64,000 nt of DNA from Clostridiales bacterium. Lineage in GTDB: Bacteria; Bacillota; Clostridia; Lachnospirales; Lachnospiraceae. The stretch is from contig JAAYTK010000015.1 of NCBI GenBank assembly GCA_012523775.1, positions 19,063 through 83,062 on the forward strand, given 5' to 3'. Position 1 is the stretch's first letter. Each line of letters begins with the position of its first letter. The notes under the pieces were generated by a model. That model was not told the DNA's origin. It made no database searches and was given only the letters and a program-made list of their open reading frames with translations. This document shows, in pieces, positions 56,091-63,832 of the stretch. Position numbers and translations under genes: made by a program.

Positions 56091-56576
56091 ATGAACAATA
56101 CGATAAAGGTCGGCATGGCTGATGCTAATGTATGCAAGCCACCGGATATGATTACAACACTTGGTCTTGGTTCCTGTGTTGGTATAGTTCTGTATGATCC
56201 GGTTAAAAAGATTGCTGGTTTAGTACATGTTATGCTTCCAGATAGTACAAAAATAATGAATAACTCAAATAAGTACAAGTTTGCTGACACCGGGATTGAT
56301 ACACTTATCCAAGATATGATTAATATAGGTGCGATAAGGAAAAATCTTGTTTCTAAGATTGCAGGGGGAGCGCAGATGTTTAGCTTCAGCAATAATCTTG
56401 AGATGATGCGTATCGGTGAGCGAAATGTAGAGGCTACAAAGGATAAGCTTAAGCAGTTGGGAATCCCTATATTGGCTGAGGACACCGGGGCCAACTACGG
56501 TAGGACAATAGAGTTTTACACAGAAACGGGACTTCTACATATCAAATCCGTCGGTAAGGAGCTTAAGATTCTATAG
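56091..56576 (+). CDS. cheD: Chemoreceptor glutamine deamidase CheD
   Basis: A 161-residue deamidase that converts receptor glutamines to glutamates and also binds CheC. The catalytic cysteine C29 lies in GLGSCVG and the histidine H46 in GLVHVMLPDS; GGAQMF is also conserved. It follows cheC by 9 bases. Confidence 0.94.
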   Translation: MNNTIKVGMADANVCKPPDMITTLGLGSCVGIVLYDPVKKIAGLVHVMLPDSTKIMNNSNKYKFADTGIDTLIQDMINIGAIRKNLVSKIAGGAQMFSFSNNLEMMRIGERNVEATKDKLKQLGIPILAEDTGANYGRTIEFYTETGLLHIKSVGKELKIL

Positions 56577-56613
56577 GTATATTCATCAAAGAAGCTATGG
56601 TTGGGGTGAGAGA

Positions 56614-56928
56614 ATGCGTGACAGATATATACCCGCAGTGATTACACTATTAGCAGGTGCTGTAACCTGCATTTCAGATATTTATAAGAAGACGGATTTG
56701 TTAACCAGCTTAAAGAGACTTCTACTGGTTATCATTATATTCTATATCATTGGTCAGATAGCGAGAGTAATTATCAGAAAGGTGATTGAACCCAAGCCCA
56801 AAGAGTCCGAGGAAGAAGATAATGAATCAGAGGATAATACTTCCGATAATGCTGACAGTAATGACAAAGACGACACGACAGATGAGAATAATAGCAAAGC
56901 GGATGAAAAAGATGATAAGAAGCCCTAG
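56614..56928 (+). CDS. Small membrane protein of unknown function between cheD and sigD
   Basis: A 104-residue protein with two hydrophobic stretches (about 6-21 and 34-53), the second clearly a membrane segment, followed by a basic RKVIEPKPK stretch and a 45-residue tail made almost only of D, E, N, S and K. I do not recognise the family. TGGGGTGAG precedes the ATG. The position between cheD and sigD suggests a flagellar or swarming role. SwrB of Bacillus, a membrane protein next to sigD, is a possible functional analogue, but I see no sequence support for homology. Confidence 0.7.
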   Translation: MRDRYIPAVITLLAGAVTCISDIYKKTDLLTSLKRLLLVIIIFYIIGQIARVIIRKVIEPKPKESEEEDNESEDNTSDNADSNDKDDTTDENNSKADEKDDKKP

Positions 56929-56970
56929 ACATTTGAAAACAACAATCCGATATATTAATTAGGAGGCTTT

Positions 56971-57741
56971 ATGAATACTGATGAAAGGCAGAAGCTTTGG
57001 GAGGAATATTCCAAAAGGAAGAGTTCGGAGCTTTATGAGAAATTAATAATTGAATATTCTGGATTGGTTAAGCTTGTTGCAGGACGTCTCAGTATGTATC
57101 TTGGTCATAATGTGGAATATGATGATTTATGTGGCTATGGAACCTTTGGTTTAATAGACGCCATTGACAAATTTGACTATACCAAGGGATATAAGTTTGA
57201 AACCTATGCTTCGTTACGAATTCGAGGTGCAATTCTTGACCAAATCCGAAAGATGGATTGGATTCCAAGAAGCATACGGCAAAAACAGAGAAAGATAGAC
57301 AATGCATATCAGGTTCTGGAGACAAGATACGGCAGAAATATAACTGACGAGGAACTGGCAGAAGAACTGAATATTTCAATTGAAGAATTAGAAGAATGGC
57401 AGAATCAAACCAATATAACGAATATAATTTCCTTAGATGAGTTTTTGGAACAGGGTTCCGAAACTAAAACCGAGCAGTATTTTGCTACTACATTTGAACA
57501 GCCCGAAAGAATAGTGGAGCAGAGTGAGCTTAAAGAGGTTCTGACGAGGACTTTAGATACATTGACTGAAAAAGAAAAGAAGGTAATTGTACTATATTAT
57601 TATGAGGACCTAACATTAAAAGAAATAAGTAAAATTATGGAGGTATCGGAATCCAGGGTATCTCAGTTACATACTAAAGCTTTACAAAAGCTAAAAACTA
57701 AATTAGGTGTTAATATTGATGTTCTTACCAGCTATTATTGA
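56971..57741 (+). CDS. sigD: Motility sigma factor SigD/FliA
   Basis: SigD (sigma-28) transcribes late flagellar and chemotaxis genes. The 256-residue protein has region 2 (LVKLVAGRLSMYL, VEYDDLCGYGTFGLIDAIDKFDYTKGYKFETYASLRIRGAILDQIRKMDWIPRSIRQKQRKID), region 3 and region 4 (LKEISKIMEVSESRVSQLHTKALQKLK). The DWIPRS block is diagnostic of this class. AGGAGG lies 4 bases before the ATG. Its anti-sigma factor FlgM is not in the window. Confidence 0.96.
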   Translation: MNTDERQKLWEEYSKRKSSELYEKLIIEYSGLVKLVAGRLSMYLGHNVEYDDLCGYGTFGLIDAIDKFDYTKGYKFETYASLRIRGAILDQIRKMDWIPRSIRQKQRKIDNAYQVLETRYGRNITDEELAEELNISIEELEEWQNQTNITNIISLDEFLEQGSETKTEQYFATTFEQPERIVEQSELKEVLTRTLDTLTEKEKKVIVLYYYEDLTLKEISKIMEVSESRVSQLHTKALQKLKTKLGVNIDVLTSYY

Positions 57742-57814
57742 TACAAGAATATGACCCGGCACAAGTATTTGCTGTAAATGGAAGACTTACGCCAGGAATA
57801 AGGAGGTGATTATA

Positions 57815-59416
57815 ATGAGCGGTAGAAATGCATATTTTCGATTACTGATAAAGGATGACGGGACTTATATTAAACTTTATAATGCTGAGCCGGGCGGATT
57901 ACCGCTTATTTATGATGAAATAAGTAACTACCTCATTGATAAAAAAATATATGAATATGATAAGATAGAACTGGGTAGAGGAATAGCAAACCTTAAGCAA
58001 ACGGCTGAGATTAAGCTTACCTCAGTGAAAATTCTTCCACAGGATGAATATGTTAAGGTTACAATAGATGAGGATAGAATGTATGCCGTATGTAGATTTT
58101 ATCCCCCGAGTACGGGAGGGAATCATCTGACTAAGGATGGTATAATATCTGCCATGGTTCAGGCAGGAGTGAAATACGGTGTTGATGAGACTAAGATATT
58201 GCAGTATTTGAAGGACCGAAAATATTGTTCAGATTATGTTCTGGCGAAGGCAACACCACCGATACAGGGACGGGATGCAGTTATTACATATCATTTTAAT
58301 ACAGACTTAACTATGAAACCCAAGACAAATGAAGACGGTTCAGTCGATTTTCATACACTGGATATAATAAGTCACTGTAAAAAAGGCGATCTTTTGGCTA
58401 CACTTACACCTGTAGACTATGGAAAACCGGGAATTGATGTATGCGGTAAGGTTATTAAGCCAAATAAGGTTAATAATCGTGTGCTTCGTCATGGCAACAA
58501 GGTCAGGATGTCAGAGGATGGCCTTCGTCTATATTCCGAGGTGGATGGACATGTTACCCTGACCGACGGCAGAGTCTTTGTATCAGACACATATGAGATT
58601 CCCGCAGATGTGGATTCGTCTACCGGAGATGTAATCTATGAAGGAAATGTAGTAGTAAAGGGAAATGTTATAACCGGCTTTTCAGTTAAGGCAAAGGGAG
58701 ATATTGAGGTTTACGGTGTGGTCGAAGGAGCTTATTTGGAGGCAGGCGGACAGATTATCCTAAGACGCGGTATGCAGGGAATGAACAAGGGTATTCTGAA
58801 AGCATACGGCAATATAGTATCTAAGTTCATTGAAAATGCAGAGGTTATAGCCGGTGGCTATATAAATACCGATTCTATCCTGCATAGTAGAGTGTCTGCC
58901 AAAGGTGATGTTGTCGTAGGAGGAAGAAGAGGATTTGTTACCGGAGGCATTATTCGCTCCGGAACTTTAATATCAGTAAAGACATCCGGATCTCATATGG
59001 GCACCAATACGGTACTCGAGGTCGGAATTGACCCGGGGGTATTGGATGAGTTTCGTGAGCTGGAAAAAACAATTGCACACCTTAAATCGGAGAAGGATAG
59101 GATAAATCAGACTATTGCTACTGTAAGGAAGAGACTGCAGTCAGGCTCAAATATCACTTTTGATAAGCTGGAGAGCCTTAAGCAGATTACTCAGAGCAGC
59201 ATCCAGATTAATACTCAGTTGAAGGAAGCAACCGAAAGATATGATATACTTAAGCACGAGGTGGAGGGTAATATTTCCGGTTCTATTCAGGTACATGATA
59301 CCGTATATCCCGGCACTAAGATTGTCATATCCAATGTTATCTACTATGTCAGGGATGTATTAAAACACATAAAATTCATTCGCGACAGGGCTGACATTAA
59401 ACTGATACCGTTATAG
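57815..59416 (+). CDS. FapA (DUF342) family protein
   Basis: A 533-residue protein with an N-terminal DUF342 domain and a right-handed beta-helix made of short repeats of glycine-rich turns (GDVIYEGNVVVKGNVITGFSVKAKGDIEVYGVVEGAYLEAGGQIILRRGMQG), then a coiled coil. The family (FapA, flagellar assembly protein A) is common next to flagellar genes; its precise function is unclear. ATG 57815 follows AAGGAGGTGA, a near-perfect ribosome binding site; an upstream in-frame GTG is part of that site. Confidence 0.88.
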   Translation: MSGRNAYFRLLIKDDGTYIKLYNAEPGGLPLIYDEISNYLIDKKIYEYDKIELGRGIANLKQTAEIKLTSVKILPQDEYVKVTIDEDRMYAVCRFYPPSTGGNHLTKDGIISAMVQAGVKYGVDETKILQYLKDRKYCSDYVLAKATPPIQGRDAVITYHFNTDLTMKPKTNEDGSVDFHTLDIISHCKKGDLLATLTPVDYGKPGIDVCGKVIKPNKVNNRVLRHGNKVRMSEDGLRLYSEVDGHVTLTDGRVFVSDTYEIPADVDSSTGDVIYEGNVVVKGNVITGFSVKAKGDIEVYGVVEGAYLEAGGQIILRRGMQGMNKGILKAYGNIVSKFIENAEVIAGGYINTDSILHSRVSAKGDVVVGGRRGFVTGGIIRSGTLISVKTSGSHMGTNTVLEVGIDPGVLDEFRELEKTIAHLKSEKDRINQTIATVRKRLQSGSNITFDKLESLKQITQSSIQINTQLKEATERYDILKHEVEGNISGSIQVHDTVYPGTKIVISNVIYYVRDVLKHIKFIRDRADIKLIPL

Positions 59417-59450
59417 GTTTATTCGTTCTTGTTCTAAAGGGGGAATAAGA

Positions 59451-59765
59451 ATGCCAATAAGGCCAATCGATGTAATGAAATCTCAGGAGGTTTCCCAGTA
59501 CAAACACAATCAGAGCCAAAAAGCTCAGCATGAGCAGATTCAAATCAGTAAAAGCTTTCAGAACATGATACAGGAGGAGGCATCCAAACCGGTACAACCG
59601 AAACGAAGTGAAAATCAGGAATTTCGTTATGATGCCAAAGAGGAGAGCAGAAATAAGTATAGTGGCTCCGGTGGTAAAGGGAAACAGGAGGAAGACAATA
59701 AAAATAAAGATAAGAGGCCTGAAAATAGGTCGGACAGACCAGGTGGTATTGATATTTTGATATAA
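59451..59765 (+). CDS. Small disordered protein of unknown function
   Basis: A 104-residue, highly charged protein rich in glutamine, lysine, glutamate and glycine, with no predicted fold or membrane segment. It ends GGIDILI. AAAGGGGG lies about 7 bases before the ATG. It lies between fapA and a coiled-coil protein. A disordered linker with a short hydrophobic end suggests a peptide that docks on a partner, but I cannot assign a function. Confidence 0.7.
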   Translation: MPIRPIDVMKSQEVSQYKHNQSQKAQHEQIQISKSFQNMIQEEASKPVQPKRSENQEFRYDAKEESRNKYSGSGGKGKQEEDNKNKDKRPENRSDRPGGIDILI

Positions 59766-59804
59766 TATCAATATACATATGGATTGTGCAGGAGTGGAGA
59801 AAAT

Positions 59805-60443
59805 ATGGACCTGTTAGGGATTTTTATGCTTATAATCGGAATATTCGTCATAATTTTAAGCTGCTTCGTGGTTGATCGTGGGGGTAATAAAAGTAGTACC
59901 GAGTCAGAAGCAGCAGACAGGGAGAACCAAATTACACAAAAGGAGTTGGACTCCTTTAAGTCGAAGCAAAGTGAGATATTATCCTCTGTAAGCGAGGATA
60001 CTATAGCAAGGACCGATGAATACCTAAGTAGACTTTCCAATGAAAAGATTATGGCGGTCACAGAATACTCCGATCAGATTCTCGAGAAGATTACCAAGAA
60101 TCATGAAGAGGTGGTTTTTCTTTATAATATGCTTAATTATAAAGAAAAGGAGCTTAAGGAGACCTTAAAGAGTATCGAAAGCTCACATAAGAAAGCCAAG
60201 GAGCTGATAAACGGCAAAGCATCAGAGCAGGAATCAGATCCGGTTATTAACAAGACCAAAGAAAATACCAAGAAAGAAACTATCATAAAAGCAAATATAC
60301 CGTCCGAGCCGTTAATTTCCATTAATAATGCCGAGATACTTAAGCTATACAAAAAAGGCAATACGGTTTTAGATATAGCCAGACAATTGGGAATTGGACA
60401 GGGTGAGGTCAAGCTTGTAATAGATTTATTTAAAGACAGATAG
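59805..60443 (+). CDS. Membrane-anchored coiled-coil protein with C-terminal HTH-like segment (DUF6115-like)
   Basis: A 212-residue protein: one N-terminal membrane segment (about 3-22), a charged coiled coil (about 38-150), and a C-terminal segment EILKLYKKGNTVLDIARQLGIGQGEVKLVIDLF that has the shape of a helix-turn-helix. This pattern fits the DUF6115 group found at the ends of clostridial flagellar operons. ATG 59805 with TGGAG 6-8 bases upstream is preferred over an in-frame ATG at 59784. Confidence 0.75.
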   Translation: MDLLGIFMLIIGIFVIILSCFVVDRGGNKSSTESEAADRENQITQKELDSFKSKQSEILSSVSEDTIARTDEYLSRLSNEKIMAVTEYSDQILEKITKNHEEVVFLYNMLNYKEKELKETLKSIESSHKKAKELINGKASEQESDPVINKTKENTKKETIIKANIPSEPLISINNAEILKLYKKGNTVLDIARQLGIGQGEVKLVIDLFKDR

Positions 60444-60498
60444 TAAAAAAAGATTATAGTCTAATGAGTGAGGCACCTATGAAGGATGTGTTTTATAA

Positions 60499-61227
60499 AT
60501 GAAGCTGAAATATTATATGAGAGGCCTCGGAATCGGAATTCTGATAACAACGGTTGTTCTATCCTTGGGCAGCAAGAAAGAAAAGCTATCCGACAATGAA
60601 ATTATGGCTAAGGCGCGGGAGCTTGGAATGGTTATGAAGGATGAGAATTCTGAAGATAATCTGGAGGAGGTTATCGGAAAATCCAAGGCTAATTCTTCGA
60701 AGGAATCTGAAGCTGATAATAATAAAACAGATAAATCAGCAAATATAGAGCCTGAGAATGAAGATAACAGTAACGCAGTTATAAATCCTGAGGATGATGT
60801 TAATAATGATGAAGCAGTAAATCCTGAGGTAGATGATAATAACGATTTAGCTACTAATCCTGTGGTGGATGAGAATAATGATGTGGCTGTTAATCCTGAG
60901 GAAGAGGATAATAATGATGTAGTTGTTAATCCCGAGGAAGATGATAATAACGATGTGATTGTTAATCCTGAGGAAGATAATAATAGTGATGAAGTTGTAA
61001 ATTCCGAGGAAGAAGTCAATAGTGGTGATATTACATTTACAATTATAAGAGGTATGTCTTCCCGACAGGTATCAGAGCTTCTTGAACAGAAGGGATTAAT
61101 AGATGATCCGGTGGATTTTGATAATTTTGTAAAGCAAAAGGGTAAGGCAAGCGTAATCCGAGTCGGAACCTATACCTTATCGGCGGATGCAAGCTATGAC
61201 GAAATCCTAAAGGCTATAGCAGGCTAG
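60499..61227 (+). CDS. Repeat protein with MltG-like C-terminal domain
   Basis: A 242-residue protein. An N-terminal hydrophobic segment (about 8-24) could anchor it. Residues 95-178 are exactly seven 12-residue repeats of the form VNPEEDDNNDVV. Residues 179-242 (FTIIRGMSSRQVSELLEQKGLI, RVGTYTLSADASYDEILKAI) resemble the LysM-like N-terminal subdomain of MltG/YceG endolytic transglycosylase, without its catalytic domain. The likely picture is a cell-wall-facing sensor or binder on a flexible acidic stalk. It is the last gene before rpsB and its ribosome binding site is distant. Confidence 0.72.
   Translation: MKLKYYMRGLGIGILITTVVLSLGSKKEKLSDNEIMAKARELGMVMKDENSEDNLEEVIGKSKANSSKESEADNNKTDKSANIEPENEDNSNAVINPEDDVNNDEAVNPEVDDNNDLATNPVVDENNDVAVNPEEEDNNDVVVNPEEDDNNDVIVNPEEDNNSDEVVNSEEEVNSGDITFTIIRGMSSRQVSELLEQKGLIDDPVDFDNFVKQKGKASVIRVGTYTLSADASYDEILKAIAG
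60781..61032 (+). repeat. Seven tandem 36-bp coding repeats
   Basis: Seven imperfect 36-base units code for 12-residue acidic repeats with the core NPEEDDNND. Units 4 and 5 are the most alike; the outer units have diverged. The reading frame is kept throughout. Confidence 0.9.
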
Positions 61228-61246
61228 GAAAAAAATATAAATATCC

Positions 61247-61275
61247 TTTACACGGGGATTTTGTTGTGGTATAAT
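61247..61275 (+). promoter_or_regulatory. Strong sigma-A promoter for rpsB-tsf
   Basis: TTTACA (61247-61252), 17 bases, TATAAT (61270-61275). Transcription starts near 61282, giving a leader of about 165 bases before rpsB. The match (5 of 6 and 6 of 6, ideal spacing) is one of the two best in the window. Confidence 0.8.
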
Positions 61276-61281
61276 CACAAC

Positions 61282-61445
61282 GTTAATTCAAAACCCTTGT
61301 ATATATAATCTAATAAAAATAGTAGTATTGGCATGTGGTTTTGATAATAATACACGCATGCTGATTTCATGTATGGTGCCGTGATTCTTCGGTCTGCATG
61401 GAATATGATGTATGCGGATGATATTAACCAAATGGAGGTAAATTT
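61282..61445 (+). promoter_or_regulatory. rpsB 5' leader, possible autoregulatory RNA
   Basis: A leader of about 165 bases separates the promoter from rpsB. It holds imperfect stem elements (GCATGTG with CACGCATGC, and CCGTGATTCTTCGG). Ribosomal protein leaders often bind their own product, but I do not recognise a named motif here. The end contains the ribosome binding site TGGAGGT. Confidence 0.35.
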
Positions 61446-62246
61446 ATGAGCGTTATTTCAATGAAACAGTTATTGGAAGCTGGTGTGCATTTTGGACATC
61501 AGACAAGAAGATGGAACCCCAAGATGGCGGAGTACATCTACACAGAGAGAAACGGAATCTACATCATCGACCTGCAGAAGTCAGTTGTTAAGGTAGATGA
61601 AGCATATGCTGCAATTAAAGATGTTGTAGCAGATGGCGGTACAGTTCTCTTTGTCGGAACAAAGAAGCAGGCACAGGACGCTATCAAGGCAGAGGCTGAG
61701 CGTTGCGGAATGTTCTATGTAAATGAAAGATGGTTAGGCGGAATGTTAACCAACTTTAAGACGATCAAGAGCAGAATAGACAGATTAAGAGAAATCGAGA
61801 AAATGTCTGAGGACGGTACCTTTGATGTTCTTCCTAAGAAAGAAGTTATTCAGTTAAAGAAGGAATGGCAGAAGCTCGAGAAGAACCTTGGCGGAATCAA
61901 GAATATGAAGAAGGTTCCGGATATAATTTTTGTAGTTGACCCTAAGAAGGAAAGAATCTGCATACAGGAAGCTCATACTCTTGGAATTCCTTTGATAGGT
62001 ATTGCAGATACTAACTGTGACCCCGATGAGCTGGATTATGTAATCCCAGGTAATGACGATGCAATTCGTGCCGTTAAGCTCATTGTATCTAAGATGGCTG
62101 ATGCGGTTATCGAGGCAAACCAAGGTGTACAGCTTACAGATACAACTGAAGAAGCTTCAGAATCTGAGAATCTTAATGCTGATGATAAAGATGCAGAAGC
62201 TGATGCTGATACCTATTCTGACTCAGAGGAAGAAATTACAGAATAA
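61446..62246 (+). CDS. rpsB: 30S ribosomal protein S2
   Basis: A 266-residue protein with the S2 signatures [22 protein letters not shown] and [37 protein letters not shown]. The C-terminal 35 residues are a strongly acidic, serine-rich extension beyond the conserved core. GGAGGT lies 6 bases before the ATG. It is the first gene of the rpsB-tsf unit, separated from tsf by a leaky terminator. Confidence 0.97.
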   Translation: MSVISMKQLLEAGVHFGHQTRRWNPKMAEYIYTERNGIYIIDLQKSVVKVDEAYAAIKDVVADGGTVLFVGTKKQAQDAIKAEAERCGMFYVNERWLGGMLTNFKTIKSRIDRLREIEKMSEDGTFDVLPKKEVIQLKKEWQKLEKNLGGIKNMKKVPDIIFVVDPKKERICIQEAHTLGIPLIGIADTNCDPDELDYVIPGNDDAIRAVKLIVSKMADAVIEANQGVQLTDTTEEASESENLNADDKDAEADADTYSDSEEEITE

Positions 62247-62254
62247 TGTGAGAG

Positions 62255-62296
62255 TGGGTCTGTTGCAGATGTAAGTCTTACAACAGTCCCATTTTT
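62255..62296 (+). terminator. Attenuator-like hairpin between rpsB and tsf
   Basis: TGGGTCTGTTGCA (from 62255) pairs, with a few mismatches, with TACAACAGTCCCA (to 62291), followed by five T. Since tsf has no obvious promoter of its own in the 77-base gap, partial termination setting the S2 to EF-Ts ratio is likely. Confidence 0.7.
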
Positions 62297-62323
62297 AAAA
62301 TAAATTATTTTGGAGGTAAGATA

Positions 62324-63256
62324 ATGAATATAACAGCAAGTATGGTTAAAGAATTAAGAGAAATGACTGGCGCAGGCATGATGGACTGTAAGAAAGCACT
62401 TGCAGAGACCGAAGGCAATATGGATAAAGCTATAGAGTTCTTAAGAGAAAAGGGACTTGCTGCAGCTGAGAAGAAGGCAGGAAGAATTGCAGCAGAGGGT
62501 ATTATAGATACTTGTGTAAGCGAGGACGGAAAAGTCGCATCAATAGTGGAAGTTAACAGTGAGACTGACTTCGTAGCTAAGAATGAGAAGTTCAGAGAAT
62601 ATGTAGCAGCTGTGGCTGCTCAGGCAGCAAAGACAAATGCAACTGATATCGATGCATTTTTAGAGGAGAAGTGGGAGCTTGATCCTTCCAAGACAGTAAA
62701 AGAAGAGCTTTCAACCATGATTGCCATCATCGGTGAGAACATGAATATCAGAAGATTTGAGCAGATTAAGGCAGAGAACGGATTTGTGACCTCATATATT
62801 CACGGTGGCGGAAGAATCGGTATCCTAGTTGAAGTAGAGACAACAGCTGTAAACGATGATGTTAAGGAAGCAGCTTATAATGTTGCAATGCAGATTGCAG
62901 CCATGTCTCCGAAGTATATTAGCAGAGATGATGTTTCTGAGGAATACATTACTCATGAGAAGAATATCATCAAGGCTCAGATTAAGAATGATCCTGCCAA
63001 TGAGAAGAAGCCTGAGAATATTATCGAGAAGATGATCGAAGGCAGATTTAATAAGGAATTAAAGGAAGTATGCTTACTGGATCAGGTTTATGTTAAGAAT
63101 GGTGATATGAACGTTGGTCAGTACATTGATTCCGTATCTAAGCAAGTAGGCGCTCCTGTATCGATTAAGCGTTTCATCAGATTTGAGACAGGTGAAGGCC
63201 TCCAGAAGAAGTCCGAGGACTTTGCGGCTGAAGTAGCAAAGCAGATGGGACAGTAA
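62324..63256 (+). CDS. tsf: Elongation factor Ts
   Basis: EF-Ts recycles EF-Tu by releasing GDP. The 310-residue protein has the N-terminal UBA-type domain (VKELREMTGAGMMDCKKAL), the second signature VNSETDFVAKNEKF, and a normal dimerisation region. GGAGGT lies 6 bases before the ATG. In many Firmicutes pyrH and frr follow tsf; they do not follow here. Confidence 0.97.
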   Translation: MNITASMVKELREMTGAGMMDCKKALAETEGNMDKAIEFLREKGLAAAEKKAGRIAAEGIIDTCVSEDGKVASIVEVNSETDFVAKNEKFREYVAAVAAQAAKTNATDIDAFLEEKWELDPSKTVKEELSTMIAIIGENMNIRRFEQIKAENGFVTSYIHGGGRIGILVEVETTAVNDDVKEAAYNVAMQIAAMSPKYISRDDVSEEYITHEKNIIKAQIKNDPANEKKPENIIEKMIEGRFNKELKEVCLLDQVYVKNGDMNVGQYIDSVSKQVGAPVSIKRFIRFETGEGLQKKSEDFAAEVAKQMGQ

Positions 63257-63266
63257 GAATTTGTAT

Positions 63267-63281
63267 TGGTGCCAGGCACCA
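63267..63281. repeat. Palindrome TGGTGCCAGGCACCA (REP-like)
   Basis: A 15-base perfect palindrome with a single central base, 11 bases after the tsf stop. Short palindromes of the type GGTGCC-N-GGCACC are a common shape of bacterial REP sequences. There is no T-run, so it is not a terminator. Confidence 0.5.
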
Positions 63282-63336
63282 TTAAGAAAGTATTAACAAA
63301 ATGGTAATTTAGCATAATTTTATAATGACTTTATAT

Positions 63337-63400
63337 GAGGCTCTAAAAGCCTGTAACCATGACATGTGGTTTACAGGATTTTTAGGGCCTCTTTGATTTT
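63337..63400 (+). terminator. Terminator of the rpsB-tsf unit
   Basis: GAGGCTCTAAAAGCCTGTAA (from 63337) pairs imperfectly with TTACAGGATTTTTAGGGCCTC (to 63391), a long stem of about 20 pairs, followed by TTTGATTTT. Confidence 0.75.
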
Positions 63401-63439
63401 GATTAAAACATCGTTGAGCAATGTTGAAAACCATGGTAT

Positions 63440-63823
63440 ATGTGTGGTTTACAGAATCAAAACACCGTGTCAGCAACCCCGTCCCCCTGTCACACGGTTC
63501 CGGTCACAGCAGATATACCAGCAAAGCTAGAATTTACTGCAAAGGCTACATCAGAAGGAGTTAAGCTATCGATTAAAAAGACAGAGGGTGCAGATGGTTA
63601 TCGAATCTATATGTCCACCAAGCCGACAAGTGAATTTAAGTCAATTAAAACAAAAGCTATAACTGGTGCTTATAACTATACGAAGAAGGGGATGGAGAAA
63701 GGAACAACATATTACTTCAAGGTCAGGTCTTATAAGGTCGTGGATGAAAGAAAGTGTGGAGTAAGTACAGTAAAGTTATTTCTGTACATTGACATTCTCC
63801 ATAGTGACAAGGGGGGTGCTTGA
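63440..63823 (+). pseudogene. Fibronectin type III domain remnant
   Basis: An open stretch of 127 codons. Residues from about 28 to 113 read as one FN3 domain (LEFTAKATSEGVKLSIKKTEGADGYRIYMSTK, then GTTYYFKVRSYKVVDERKCGVST). There is no ribosome binding site, no signal peptide, and the first 25 residues are encoded by a REP-like palindrome. In full proteins such domains are parts of large secreted or surface proteins of clostridia. The best reading is a leftover piece of such a gene, bounded by repeats, and probably not translated. Confidence 0.6.
63465..63497. repeat. REP-like imperfect palindrome, copy 1
   Basis: Ends CCGTGT and ACACGG are inverted copies; the inside is C-rich (CAACCCCGTCCCCC). 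It overlaps the start of the FN3 remnant. Confidence 0.55.
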
Positions 63824-63825
63824 CG
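63804..63825. repeat. REP-like sequence, copy 2 (inverted)
   Basis: GTGACAAGGGGGGTGCTTGAC. Read on the other strand it resembles copy 1 at 63465-63497 (GTCA, CA, CCCC, TGTCAC in the same order), so the two are in inverted orientation around the FN3 remnant. Confidence 0.5.
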
Positions 63826-63832
63826 CCCACAC

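Noticed and set aside
60513..61019. 168-codon serine- and threonine-rich open frame on the minus strand
   Set aside because: It is the complement of the 36-base coding repeats; the plus-strand protein with membrane segment and C-terminal domain explains the sequence better.
60781..61032. Regular 36-base repeats, CRISPR-like at first glance
   Set aside because: There are no unique spacers; the units are adjacent, in frame and code for acidic protein repeats.
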